From NCBI GenBank assembly GCA_046350055.1, contig JAXMBC010000001.1, positions 4,030,001-4,094,000 on the forward strand: a stretch of DNA of 64,000 bases, given 5' to 3'. This document shows positions 45,036 through 53,700 of the stretch, in pieces; the first letter of the stretch is position 1, and each line of letters opens with the position of its first letter. Origin of the DNA: JAEUIE01 sp046350055 (lineage in GTDB: Bacteria; Planctomycetota; Planctomycetia; Gemmatales; HRBIN36). A program made the translations under genes and the position numbers. Under the pieces are notes generated by a model. That model ran no database searches and was not told where the DNA came from. It saw nothing but the letters and a program-made list of their open reading frames with translations.

Positions 45036-46937
45036 TTAGTCGTTTGCGTTCAATTCTAGTGCCTCTTCCCAGTGGGCATATAACTGAGGCAAGCGGGCTC
45101 TGGCTTCCTCCATGTCAGTCATCAGTTCCTTCACCCGTATGCCGTCCTTGTAGATTTCTGGCTGGGTAAGTTGGGTTTCCATTTCCTGTATCTCGGCTTC
45201 CAGGCTGGCGATGTCAGCTTCCAGATCGGTTGACTTACGATAGGGGAATTGCCTTTTGCGTTTGACCTTGCCTGTTGGCGGTGCTACCGGGATGGTTTCG
45301 ACTTTCTCTTTAGCCCTGGGTTTGCTGTCCTCTTCCTGCTGGGCTTTCAGGGCGCGGTAGGTGTCGTAGTTGCCATAGACTACCTGCACTTTGTCATCTT
45401 CGAAGACGATGAGCACCTGCGCCACGCGATTGAGGAAGGCTCGGTCATGGCTGACCACGATGACGGTGCCTTCGTACGCTTCGAGCGCTGCTTCGAGTGA
45501 TTCGCAGGCCCAGATATCAAGATGATTGGTCGGTTCATCCAGTATGAGCACGTTCACGTGGAGAGCAGCAATCTTTGCCAGTACTACCCGGCTTCGCTCA
45601 CCACCGCTGAGGTTCTTGACCTGATGGTAGACCATTTCGCCGACTAGGCCGAATTTGGCGCAGAAGTCACGCATCTGCTGTTCGGTGATGGTGGGATCAT
45701 CGGGCGGCCAGACGGCACGGATGACCGTCAGGTCGTCCATCACGGTTTCCAGATGCTGATCGTAGTAGCCTACGTCGACCTGGTGGCCGAGCTTGATGCT
45801 GCCTGTATCGGGTTTGAGTTCACCCAGCATCAGTTTGAGCAAGGTCGATTTACCACAGCCATTAGGGCCCATGATACCGAGGCGCTGACCACGCTGAAGC
45901 TGGAAGCTGACATCACTGAAGAGCTTCTTGTTGCCAAGGGTCTTGCTGATTCTGTCAGCCTCGACGATGATGTCGCCCGGACGGCGTGAGGTGCTGAACT
46001 TGAGGTGAGGCCCGCCGATCTGAATAGGTTTCTCTACCCGCTCGATCTTATCGAGCTGCTTGGCCCTTGATTGAGCTTGCTTGGCGAGGGTGCCATAGTT
46101 CACCCGCTTGATATAGTCTTCCTGTTTCTCAATGTATTCCTTCTGAGCCTCATAGGTCTTCATTGCCAGTTCGTAACGTTCCTGCCTCTGCCTGACATAG
46201 GCGTTGTAGTTGCCGGGGTAGGTGGTAATACCCCGTGGAGAGAGTTCAAAAATTGTGGTGACGACGTTGTTGAGGAATGTACGATCGTGGCTGACAAGTA
46301 ACATAGCCTCCCGCTGCCGGCTGAGGTAGCTTTCAAGCCATTCGGTAGCCTTGATATCGAGGTGATTGCTTGGTTCATCGAGCAGCATGACATCGGGGGC
46401 GGAAAGAAGCAGTTTGGCGAGCATCACCCGGCTTTGCTGGCCTCCGCTGAAGCTGGTAAGTGGCCGGTGGTGATCGGCATCAGTGAACCCCAAACCGTGC
46501 AGTACTTCTTCCACCTGATGTTCGATGGTGTATCCGCTGTGGAGTTGCAGCCATTCATTGAGGCGATCATATTTGGCTGTAAGCTGGCGGTGTTCTTCTT
46601 CGCTCGCAGTGGCGAGTTGCTCGCCGATACGCACCAGTTCAGCCTGCGCATCCAGCAACGGCTGCATTGCAGTGCGGGCTTCTTCCATCAGCGAGCGGCC
46701 GGGGACAATATCATGCTGCTGGGCAAGAAGTGCTGCACGAGCGCCTGCATGAAGTGTGCAGCTTCCTTGATCTGCATCGTCGATTCCTGCCAGGATGTGA
46801 AGCAGAGTTGACTTGCCGACGCCATTGGGACCAACCAGGCCTACACGGTTTCCCTGATACAGCTCGAAGCTGATGTCAGAAAAGAGCGTACGACCACCGT
46901 AAGCCTTGGCGAGATTCTTGCAACTGAAGACGAGCAT
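45036..46937 (-). CDS. ABC-F family ATPase
   Basis: A 633-residue soluble protein with two complete ABC domains and no membrane segment. Walker A sites are 'GPNGVGKST' and 'GPNGCGKST', signatures 'FSGGQQSRVMLAK' and 'LSGGERSRVVLAK', Walker B 'VMLLDEPSNHLD' and 'VLILDEPTNHLD'. The interdomain linker is long and charged, and the C-terminal tail has a coiled coil ('DLEADIASLEAEIQEMETQL'). ABC-F proteins act on the ribosome in translation or antibiotic resistance. The true start is the ATG at 46937; the frame extends into the upstream prenyltransferase gene. Spacing to that gene is 80 bases. Confidence 0.93.
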   Translation of the reverse strand: MLVFSCKNLAKAYGGRTLFSDISFELYQGNRVGLVGPNGVGKSTLLHILAGIDDADQGSCTLHAGARAALLAQQHDIVPGRSLMEEARTAMQPLLDAQAELVRIGEQLATASEEEHRQLTAKYDRLNEWLQLHSGYTIEHQVEEVLHGLGFTDADHHRPLTSFSGGQQSRVMLAKLLLSAPDVMLLDEPSNHLDIKATEWLESYLSRQREAMLLVSHDRTFLNNVVTTIFELSPRGITTYPGNYNAYVRQRQERYELAMKTYEAQKEYIEKQEDYIKRVNYGTLAKQAQSRAKQLDKIERVEKPIQIGGPHLKFSTSRRPGDIIVEADRISKTLGNKKLFSDVSFQLQRGQRLGIMGPNGCGKSTLLKLMLGELKPDTGSIKLGHQVDVGYYDQHLETVMDDLTVIRAVWPPDDPTITEQQMRDFCAKFGLVGEMVYHQVKNLSGGERSRVVLAKIAALHVNVLILDEPTNHLDIWACESLEAALEAYEGTVIVVSHDRAFLNRVAQVLIVFEDDKVQVVYGNYDTYRALKAQQEEDSKPRAKEKVETIPVAPPTGKVKRKRQFPYRKSTDLEADIASLEAEIQEMETQLTQPEIYKDGIRVKELMTDMEEARARLPQLYAHWEEALELNAND

Positions 46938-47017
46938 GGGGATATGGTATGGCAGACACAGGGCTATGACATGGTGATAGTAAGTGGTTGCAAGGTCCCA
47001 GTATTGCAACAGCTTGA

Positions 47018-47893
47018 CTATGTCGAATAGATGAAACGACCGAGGTAGAGGGCTGGTAACAACAGCAGTAATACCAGCAGTCCCGGGTAACCCAGAGCCA
47101 GTGCGGTGTGAAATGCTTCGAGTACAACCAGCCCCATGATGCTCGATTTCACTGCAGCCTGCACCAGGGCAGGCAGCGGCGTCACATATGCAGGATAGAG
47201 GCGACCCCAGACCAGGTTGATACCCCACGCAAGCAGGATGGTGGCGAGAGGGATCAGGTGAAGTCGCTCGGTTTGCGTGTAATCCTTGATGTACATTGCA
47301 GCCACGGAGGCAATGGCTGTGATGACCAGAGCGATACCCATGCGGATGTTCGACTTCTGGCTGGCAACTGTCTCATCACGAGCCATAAGTGTGACACCAG
47401 TGATATAAGTGGTCATAGTCCAGAAGCCCCACCATGCCCAGGGATGCAGGTCGTTAATGACACTGGCACCCAGGATCAGGTTAAATCCTCGGCACAGTCC
47501 CATGGCGAGTGGACCAATAAACGTCTTCTTGAGTACCACATTGTAAGAAGTGATCATCACAACAAGTGTCAGGAACGGCCAGGAAGCACTAGACAGAATT
47601 GCCCCCAGACAGAAAAGCGCAAGCATCAGAAACGAAGCCAGCGGGATGCTTACACGGCCTGAAGGAAGTGGCCGTTCCGGGCGTTCGTGGGCATCCACCT
47701 GGTAGTCCACCAGATCGTTCATGATCATGCCTGCAGCGTAGGCACAGGCAGAGGCAAGGCAGGTCAGCAGAATCTCGATATTGGTGCTGGAAGAGCTCAA
47801 TGTCAGTCCAGCCAGCGCTGCTCCGGCAATGACATCAGCCGGAGCAGTGAAGACGTTGGGGAGACGAATCAGTTGAGCCAGAGCTTGCAGCAT
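47018..47893 (-). CDS. UbiA-family prenyltransferase
   Basis: A 291-residue integral membrane protein with about eight hydrophobic helices and the first Asp-rich motif 'NDLVDYQVDAHERPERPLPSG' (about residues 58-78), which binds prenyl diphosphate through magnesium. The second Asp motif region is weaker ('SVAAMYIKDYTQTERLHLIPL'). The family transfers polyprenyl chains to aromatic or other acceptors. No quinone-pathway gene is adjacent, so the acceptor is open. It sits between ridA and the ABC-F gene in a minus-strand block. Confidence 0.88.
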   Translation of the reverse strand: MLQALAQLIRLPNVFTAPADVIAGAALAGLTLSSSSTNIEILLTCLASACAYAAGMIMNDLVDYQVDAHERPERPLPSGRVSIPLASFLMLALFCLGAILSSASWPFLTLVVMITSYNVVLKKTFIGPLAMGLCRGFNLILGASVINDLHPWAWWGFWTMTTYITGVTLMARDETVASQKSNIRMGIALVITAIASVAAMYIKDYTQTERLHLIPLATILLAWGINLVWGRLYPAYVTPLPALVQAAVKSSIMGLVVLEAFHTALALGYPGLLVLLLLLPALYLGRFIYST

Positions 47894-47915
47894 GGACGTA
47901 CTTCAAATGACCTAC

Positions 47916-48380
47916 TTAGTTTAGCTCAAATATTGCTTCCACTTCGACTGCGACACCGCTGGGTAATGCAGCGACACCCACGGCACTGCGGGCCCCGACG
48001 CCATTGTCTTCTCCATAGACTTCGCGCATCAGTTCACTGAAACCGTTGATGACCTTGGGGTGATCGACAAACGTGGGCGTGCTGTTTACCATGCCAAGTG
48101 ATTTGACGAGCCGCTTGATCTTGTTAAGCGAGCCGAGGTTGTTCTTAATAGTAGCCAGCATGGTAAGGGCACACTGGCGGGCAGCTTGCTGGCCCTGTTC
48201 CAGCGTGAAATCGTCACCTACTTTGCCTTTGATCAGGCTGCCATCATTCTGCACTGGCACCTGTCCGGAGACATAAAGCATATTGCCCACCTGCACAACA
48301 GCTTTGTAAACAGCCACCGGCTTGCCACCCTGAGCGGGAAGGGTTAAATGAAGTTCCTGCAAGCGTTTTTCAGCGTCCAT
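47916..48380 (-). CDS. RidA family (YjgF/YER057c/UK114) protein
   Basis: A 154-residue RidA-like protein: the start 'MDAEKRLQELHLTLP' is typical of the family subgroup, followed by 'NMLYVSGQVPVQNDG', 'QCALTMLATIKNNLG', and 'ARSAVGVAALPSGVAVEVEAIFEL', which holds the Arg of the active site. Canonical members hydrolyse reactive enamine/imine intermediates. An earlier ATG at 48431, five bases after the gmd stop, would add 17 residues; homology favours 48380. Confidence 0.9.
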   Translation of the reverse strand: MDAEKRLQELHLTLPAQGGKPVAVYKAVVQVGNMLYVSGQVPVQNDGSLIKGKVGDDFTLEQGQQAARQCALTMLATIKNNLGSLNKIKRLVKSLGMVNSTPTFVDHPKVINGFSELMREVYGEDNGVGARSAVGVAALPSGVAVEVEAIFELN

Positions 48381-48435
48381 GTGGAGTGTCCCATAAGGTG
48401 AGGTATTCACAGCAGTAGTATACAGGGTCATCGGG

Positions 48436-49479
48436 TTACTTGACGATGGGGCTGCTGAAGCCGGCCTGCTGCAATGTATATTCCTTTTCAGCCAGCTCTA
48501 GATCTGCTTCGACCATCATCCTGACCAGTGCCTCAAAGCTGACCCGTGGCGTCCAGCCAAAGGTCTTCCGCATCAGGCTGGCGTCGCCGTGCAGGAGATC
48601 CACCTCAGCAGGCCGGAGATAGCGGGGATCGAACTGTACAAAGTCTTTCCAATCCAGGCCAGCATGGGCGAAGGCCTTCTCGCAGAACTCCTTCACTGAG
48701 TGGGTTTCCCCAGTGGCAACTACATAGTCGCCAGGCTTCTCAGCTTGCAGCATCATCCACATGGCTTCGACGTAATCGCCTGCGAAGCCCCAGTCGCGAT
48801 GTGCATCAAGGTTGCCAAGAAAGAGTTGCTGTTGAAGTCCTTTCTTGATGCGGCCAACCGCACGGGTGATTTTGCGGGTGACAAAGGTTTCGCCACGCCT
48901 GGGGCTTTCATGATTAAAGAGGATACCGCAACTGGCATGGATGCCGTAGCTTTCGCGGTAGTTGACAGTGATCCAGTGAGCGAAGACCTTGCTCACCGCA
49001 TAAGGCGACCGCGGATAGAACGGCGTCGTCTCGCGTTGTGGCGTTTCGACCACTTTGCCATACTGCTCAGAGCTGGAGGCCTGGTAGAAGCGAACCGTTT
49101 GGCCGGTCGTTTCCTGATACTCCCGTATGGCTTCGAGGAGTTTCAAAGTGCCTACGGCAGTCGTATCGGCAGTGAAGACGGGCTGATCGAAGCTGACCCG
49201 CACGTGGCTCTGGGCCGCCAGGTTGTAGACTTCGCTCGGCTGCACTTTACGCAACACCCTGGCCAGGCTGTTGCCATCAGCCAGATCGGCGTAGTGAAGA
49301 AACATCTTCACGCCTTGTTCGTGAGGGTCGTGATAGAGATGTTCGATACGCTCAGTATTGAAGCTGCTCGACCGACGGATGATGCCATGCACTTCGTATC
49401 CATTGCCCAGCAGGAGTTCCGCGAGGTAGGAACCATCCTGCCCGGTGATTCCGGTGATGAGCGCTTTACGAAGTGCCAT
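48436..49479 (-). CDS. gmd: GDP-mannose 4,6-dehydratase
   Basis: A 347-residue short-chain dehydrogenase-type dehydratase. The nucleotide-binding start 'ALITGITGQDGSYLAELLL', 'RRSSSFNTERIEHLY', the catalytic 'SSSEQYGK' and 'SPYAVSK' (Tyr-x3-Lys), and 'NHESPRRGETFVTRKI' are diagnostic. It converts GDP-mannose to GDP-4-keto-6-deoxymannose, a precursor of GDP-fucose, GDP-rhamnose or perosamine. No downstream reductase is adjacent, so the final sugar is not known. NADP(H) is the expected cofactor. Confidence 0.96.
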   Translation of the reverse strand: MALRKALITGITGQDGSYLAELLLGNGYEVHGIIRRSSSFNTERIEHLYHDPHEQGVKMFLHYADLADGNSLARVLRKVQPSEVYNLAAQSHVRVSFDQPVFTADTTAVGTLKLLEAIREYQETTGQTVRFYQASSSEQYGKVVETPQRETTPFYPRSPYAVSKVFAHWITVNYRESYGIHASCGILFNHESPRRGETFVTRKITRAVGRIKKGLQQQLFLGNLDAHRDWGFAGDYVEAMWMMLQAEKPGDYVVATGETHSVKEFCEKAFAHAGLDWKDFVQFDPRYLRPAEVDLLHGDASLMRKTFGWTPRVSFEALVRMMVEADLELAEKEYTLQQAGFSSPIVK

Positions 49480-49572
49480 GCGTGGTATTCGTCCTTGGCT
49501 AAAGGGTTACCACGTCATCCTATGAACGGATACGGAAATGATGCTTGCTTTGGTGCCATGCTTCTTCTGATG

Positions 49573-50856
49573 TTACTTGTTCTTCTGCACCAGTATCCAG
49601 TCTCCTTGTCGATCGCCTCGTTTGATGGTCCAGTTGGAATGCAGCTCCAGCTCCCAGCCATCGCCAGTGATCATCTGCCTGGAGTTTTCAAGAGGCACCG
49701 AGACACGCAATTGCTTGAAATCACTGGAGATGAGGCCACCACGAGTGGTGCTCAAGGTTCCCCAGGCATCTATCACTTTCAAGGTTCCGTAGACGGTGCC
49801 CATTTGTTCGAGAGGCGTCACGGTGTTCGGATTGAACGTCATCTGCATTCGGATGAGCGGAATAATGAGCTGTGGTGCATCGGTGAATTTCTTGCGGTAT
49901 GCTGATTCCGTGCCCTGTGCACGAGCTTGCTTATCAAGCTCCTGGTTCATCAGTTCTGCAGATCGATACTGTCTGGCACGTTCGTCAGCCTTTTCTCTGG
50001 TAACGGATTCTTCAGGCAGTTGATAGTGCTGGCGGATCAGTTGGCCTAAGTCATCGCTGGAACGAAGCTTCTTTCGCCAGTCGGAAGCCACCTCATCCAG
50101 CAGTACGCCATAGGCAGGGCCGCTCAGGTAAGCAAAGGCACGGGTAAAGGAAGGCCGTTCATTTGCTCGCTCCAGATCTTCGCAAAGTTTTCTGTGCATA
50201 TCCTGTTTGCTCATTCCAGCTAAAGCGTAGCCAGTGTAGTTTGCCAGCCCTTCGTGCATTTCCAGCTGCTGTTCTTCAATACGAGCATCAGGGAACATGG
50301 ATCGGCGGACAGCGCGGAAGTGCAGGGCATCAGCCAGAGCTTCCTTGCGTTTGTCGGGTTGTTCAATCGCACGTTGAAGTGCTCGCCATTCGAGTTGAAG
50401 CCAGTAGCGACCTTCAAGCTTGAGGAGATGGGCATTGCGGGGGCCAGTAGGAGGGAAGCCGAGTTGAGTTTGAGCACGATGGAATGGCTCGTGCATTAGC
50501 AGCACAACTTTCTCCCGTTCATCGCGTGGCAGAGGCCACATGACCATGATCCAGGTGACGCCGGCCCACTTGACAGAATAGTTTGCTACAGGAACATTGG
50601 CGGGCAGTGTACCTACGAAGAGACTACCTTCCGGCTTCAGCAGGCCTTCACCATCTGGGGAGTTGGCCACCGCTCGGCGGGAGCGAGGTTCGACGAAGAT
50701 CATTGGCCCTTTCAGTGAGGTACCCCAGAGCTTGCCCTGATCAGCATTCCACAGTTTCTCAACCAGTTGGAATGCAGCCTGGGCCTCAGCCAGGTCGATG
50801 GGTTCCTGAGTTGGATTTTGGGTTAGCAGCAGGAACGCAGCAAAATACAACATCAT
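49573..50856 (-). CDS. Exported HExxH protein, possible zinc peptidase
   Basis: A 427-residue protein with signal peptide 'MMLYFAAFLLLTQNP'. About residues 122-126 are 'HEPFH', a HExxH zinc motif in a helix 'KVVLLMHEPFHRAQTQLGF', and 75 residues on is 'EMHEGLANYTGYALAG', a suitable third Glu or His ligand. This is the logic of gluzincin-like metalloproteases, although no named family fits. GGAG precedes the ATG at 50856; the GTG at 50871 is not preferred. An inverted repeat sits just upstream. Zinc binding and protease activity are inference. Confidence 0.72.
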   Translation of the reverse strand: MMLYFAAFLLLTQNPTQEPIDLAEAQAAFQLVEKLWNADQGKLWGTSLKGPMIFVEPRSRRAVANSPDGEGLLKPEGSLFVGTLPANVPVANYSVKWAGVTWIMVMWPLPRDEREKVVLLMHEPFHRAQTQLGFPPTGPRNAHLLKLEGRYWLQLEWRALQRAIEQPDKRKEALADALHFRAVRRSMFPDARIEEQQLEMHEGLANYTGYALAGMSKQDMHRKLCEDLERANERPSFTRAFAYLSGPAYGVLLDEVASDWRKKLRSSDDLGQLIRQHYQLPEESVTREKADERARQYRSAELMNQELDKQARAQGTESAYRKKFTDAPQLIIPLIRMQMTFNPNTVTPLEQMGTVYGTLKVIDAWGTLSTTRGGLISSDFKQLRVSVPLENSRQMITGDGWELELHSNWTIKRGDRQGDWILVQKNK

Positions 50857-50868
50857 GATTCTCCGTGG

Positions 50869-50886
50869 CACCTAATATGTTAGGTG
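50869..50886. promoter_or_regulatory. Perfect inverted repeat in divergent control region
   Basis: CACCTAA (50869-50875) and TTAGGTG (50880-50886) flank four bases. The repeat lies 12 bases upstream of the HExxH gene ATG and about 90 bases upstream of the divergent beta-CASP gene. It could be a repressor site for both genes or a hairpin in the HExxH mRNA leader. No known operator is recognised. Confidence 0.4.
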
Positions 50887-50977
50887 ATGTGAGCGGTGTT
50901 TCCACTCTTGTGCTGTTTTCGCGTAGTAGAATAGCGGACAGGATCGGATTGCAATTCCACACTACTCGGGCCACTTC

Positions 50978-52519
50978 ATGTTTACTCGCCGTCGTTTCCT
51001 GGGTACTGCTGCCAGTTCGCTGCTTGTCAGCCAGGCTTTTGCGAATGCCCATCATCGGCCGGCCAAATATCCGAAAATTACCTTCTATGGCTCAACGCAA
51101 CAAGTTTCCGGATCGTGCCATCTTCTCGAATGCAGCAAGGGCATGTTCCTGATTGACTGTGGCATGTTTCAGAACGATCTGCCTGACCCAGCGAAGGAGA
51201 ATGTTGACTTTCCCTTCGATCCGAAGGAAGTGAAGGCGGTCTTCCTCACCCACGCTCACATTGACCATACGGGCAGACTGCCGCTTCTCTGTTCCAAGGG
51301 CTTCACCGGTCCGATCTACTGCACCGATGCAACCCGGGACATCAGCAAGGTTATGCTCGAGTCATCCATGGGCATCATGGAAGACAATCAGGATGAACGC
51401 GATCCGCTAGGCACCGTTGATGATGTCAACAAAGTGCTGAAGCAGATTGTAGCAGTGCCTTATAACAAGAAGTTCGAAAAGCATGGTGTTACGTTGCGGT
51501 ACACCGATGCGGGCCACATCCTTGGCTCCGCGATGGTGGAAGTGTGGATCGATGGAGTCAAGCTGCTTTTCAGTGGCGACATGGGACCGGACCATACACC
51601 GATCCTGTGCAAGCCCACCCAGCACTATGGCGCGGACGCGGTCTTGTTTGAATCAACCTATGGCCCTTCGGCACGCGACTTTGTGAGCTTTGATAGTTTC
51701 GGCAGGAAGCTGACAGAGATCATCACTGCGGGAGGCAGTGTGCTACTGCCTTCGTTCGGGCTGCACAAAACGCAATGCCTGATCTATGTGCTGCACAGTC
51801 TTGTGCAGAAGAAGCTGCTACCTGCTGATGTGCCTATCTTTTGTGACTCCAGCTCAGCCCAGAAGGCTACGCAGCTGTATCAGAAGTACAGTGAGTATTA
51901 TGACAAGGAAGCACGCGAACTATCCAGGGGCGAAGGAGGCCTGTTCTACCGCAACCGTTATCGGGAGGCCCGTGGAGTGGATACGCTGGCCCGACATGAC
52001 AGCGATAAGAGCGAGCCAGCCATCTACCTTTCGACCAGTGGTATGCTCGATCATGCCATGTCGCCCAAGCATCTGTACAAGATGGCAGGCAATGAGAAGA
52101 ATGCCGTCTTTCTCGTCGGCTTCCAGGCTCCCGGTTCAGTTGGCTCGAAGCTGCAGGCGGGCGAACGCAAGATCACGATTCCCTGGGAAGAGCGCAAGGG
52201 TGACAAATTCGAGAAGGAGGATCGCGAGACAGAAGTAAAGCTCAGGATCGAGAAGGTGACAGGCTTCAGCAGTCACGCCCGCGGCGAGCAGATACTCGAC
52301 TGGCTGAGCAAATTTGACAATGTTGGCAAAGTCTTTGTGGTGCACGGTGACAAGGAGCGAGCCACAGGGCTGGCTGATGCTGCACGAAAGATGGAAGTGG
52401 ATGCCAAGGCTCCTGTTCGGGGCGAGAGCTTTGTCATTGAGCCGGGGCAACGTGTGAAACCCGGTAAGCCACCTGTGCTGGACAAGAAGCCGGTGGCACC
52501 TGCTGCAGTGGATAAGTAG
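50978..52519 (+). CDS. Tat-exported metallo-beta-lactamase/beta-CASP nuclease-like protein
   Basis: A 513-residue MBL-fold protein. The metal site is complete: 'THAHIDHTGRLP' (HxHxDH, residues 92-97), His near 180 ('TDAGHILGSAMVEV') and Asp near 200 ('FSGDMGPD'). The beta-CASP features are 'FESTYGPSARDF', 'SFGLHKTQ' and the late 'SSHARGEQILDWL' and 'VVHGDKE' segments, as in CPSF73-like RNA endonucleases. It begins 'MFTRRRFLGTAASSLLVSQAFA', a standard twin-arginine signal; relatives with this catalytic unit are cytoplasmic. The ATG at 50978 is natural. It is followed 101 bases later by an exported OB-fold-like gene. RNA or DNA cleavage is inferred. Confidence 0.88.
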   Translation: MFTRRRFLGTAASSLLVSQAFANAHHRPAKYPKITFYGSTQQVSGSCHLLECSKGMFLIDCGMFQNDLPDPAKENVDFPFDPKEVKAVFLTHAHIDHTGRLPLLCSKGFTGPIYCTDATRDISKVMLESSMGIMEDNQDERDPLGTVDDVNKVLKQIVAVPYNKKFEKHGVTLRYTDAGHILGSAMVEVWIDGVKLLFSGDMGPDHTPILCKPTQHYGADAVLFESTYGPSARDFVSFDSFGRKLTEIITAGGSVLLPSFGLHKTQCLIYVLHSLVQKKLLPADVPIFCDSSSAQKATQLYQKYSEYYDKEARELSRGEGGLFYRNRYREARGVDTLARHDSDKSEPAIYLSTSGMLDHAMSPKHLYKMAGNEKNAVFLVGFQAPGSVGSKLQAGERKITIPWEERKGDKFEKEDRETEVKLRIEKVTGFSSHARGEQILDWLSKFDNVGKVFVVHGDKERATGLADAARKMEVDAKAPVRGESFVIEPGQRVKPGKPPVLDKKPVAPAAVDK

Positions 52520-52540
52520 GCCAGAGCGCCTGTTCTGGCC
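52519..52540 (+). terminator. Hairpin at the end of the beta-CASP gene
   Basis: GGCCAGA (52519-52525) and TCTGGCC (52534-52540) form a seven-pair stem starting in the stop codon. There is no T-rich tail, so it may be a transcript-stabilising hairpin rather than a true terminator. Confidence 0.35.
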
Positions 52541-52620
52541 GCGCATCACGGGTTGCATAAGATTCCCATTGCAGTGAGGCATTCCCAGCGTGCCCTGCAA
52601 TACATCTCAAGGATACATTC

Positions 52621-53088
52621 ATGTACGCACTTTCTCTCAGTGTTCTGTGTTTCCTCGTCGTGCCAGTGATGGATGACAACAAGATCGATTCTGAAAACAA
52701 AGCTAGCAGTATCCGGCCCCCCGCGGCAGATTATTTCATCAGCATGAAGACCAAGCTCGTTGCCAAGAGCAAGGGGGACGAGTTGAATGCTGACGACGTC
52801 AAGAAGATCGAAGCGAAGAAGGATGAAGAAGTCACGGTCAAAGGCAAGGTCTACGAAGTCTTCATTCCCAGCAGTGGTTCCATCGCCATTCTCAACTTCG
52901 GCAAGGACAGTAAGAAGTGTTTCAAAGCAGTGGTCTTTAAAGGCGACTTCGAGAAGTTCGACGGCGGAGCTCAGGGCATCAAGAAGAAGTACACGGGTAA
53001 GACGGTGACTGTTGAAGGAAAGGTCAGCATCTATAAAGATGCTCCGCAGATCGCGGTGAAGACGCCTTCGCAGCTCAAGGTGAATTAA
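52621..53088 (+). CDS. Exported OB-fold-like protein
   Basis: A 155-residue protein with a short signal ('MYALSLSVLCFLVVPVM') and a C-terminal domain that reads as an OB fold of the nucleic-acid-binding kind: 'EEVTVKGKVYEVFIPSSGSIAILNFG', 'CFKAVVFKGDFEKF', 'YTGKTVTVEGKVSIYKDAPQIAVKTPSQLKV'. This is the strand order of exported or viral OB domains attached to nucleases. It lies directly after the exported beta-CASP protein and is transcribed the same way. Binding of nucleic acid outside the cytoplasm is a reasonable but untested inference. Confidence 0.75.
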   Translation: MYALSLSVLCFLVVPVMDDNKIDSENKASSIRPPAADYFISMKTKLVAKSKGDELNADDVKKIEAKKDEEVTVKGKVYEVFIPSSGSIAILNFGKDSKKCFKAVVFKGDFEKFDGGAQGIKKKYTGKTVTVEGKVSIYKDAPQIAVKTPSQLKVN

Positions 53089-53114
53089 TGTATCTTTCTT
53101 AGACTTGTTGACTC

Positions 53115-53132
53115 GGGGGGCTTACGCCCCCC
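53115..53132. terminator. GC-rich hairpin between convergent genes
   Basis: GGGGGGC (53115-53121), loop TTAC, GCCCCCC (53126-53132), followed by three more C. It lies between the OB-fold gene and the minus-strand DinB-like gene and could terminate both. The T-rich tail is weak. Confidence 0.45.
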
Positions 53133-53152
53133 CCCGCTCGCTTGTAGCTAAC

Positions 53153-53680
53153 TTATACTGTCCGCGGGAAGCGTTCCTTGAGTTTGAGCAGATGATGTTC
53201 ACAGTGGCCGGCGACGATGTAGGCCAGGGCTTTGACGGTAAACGGGTAATCGCTGGCAGTGCCTGTTCTGGTCCAGGCGGCTTCGGGCAGGTTGGCGAAG
53301 AAGGTATTGGTGGCAGCCCGGATAGTACGGAATTCCTCGATGTGACTGTTCCAGCTGTAGTCATCGGCTCGGGCGTATTCGACAGCGATATTCTGATCGA
53401 AGCCGGGCAAAGGCGAGTCGAAGCCGCGGGCAAACCAGACAGCCCGGAAGACGAAGAGACGTTCGCCGTCGTTGACGTGGTTCCATACCTGCCGGGCTGA
53501 CCATTGCTCCGGGTTGCTGCGGGTCGTCGATTGTTCTTCCGAGATAGTCGCCAGGAAGCGGATGGCTTCGAGTTGCTGCGAACGCAGGATTTCGAGGATG
53601 TTGCCTTCACCTACTTTGTCGATGTAGGTGAAGTAATAATCAGCCGCTTCGTCGCGACCGGGCCGGGTATTCGGGGGCAT
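53153..53680 (-). CDS. DinB-like four-helix-bundle protein
   Basis: A 175-residue protein of the DinB/YfiT superfamily. His residues at the expected places of a metal triad are in 'VWNHVNDGERLFVFRA' and 'VAGHCEHHLLKLKERFP'. Helix order matches DinB_2. Known relatives include metal-dependent thiol S-transferases (bacillithiol or mycothiol) and proteins of unknown activity. It precedes the CoaB-like gene by 20 bases; both are minus-strand. Confidence 0.85.
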   Translation of the reverse strand: MPPNTRPGRDEAADYYFTYIDKVGEGNILEILRSQQLEAIRFLATISEEQSTTRSNPEQWSARQVWNHVNDGERLFVFRAVWFARGFDSPLPGFDQNIAVEYARADDYSWNSHIEEFRTIRAATNTFFANLPEAAWTRTGTASDYPFTVKALAYIVAGHCEHHLLKLKERFPRTV

Positions 53681-53700
53681 GCTGGCTCCTTGCAGATTGA

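Noticed and set aside
47018..47228. Long ABC-F start inside the prenyltransferase gene
   Set aside because: The extra 97 residues have no ABC-F similarity and overlap a clear UbiA gene; ATG at 46937 fits the family.
48700..49905. 401-codon plus-strand frame opposite gmd and the HExxH gene
   Set aside because: Spans two opposite genes and the gap; sequence is not protein-like and gmd is certain.
53115..53136. Phase-variable C tract
   Set aside because: The C run lies in an intergenic hairpin, not in a coding region or promoter, so slippage would have no obvious switch effect.
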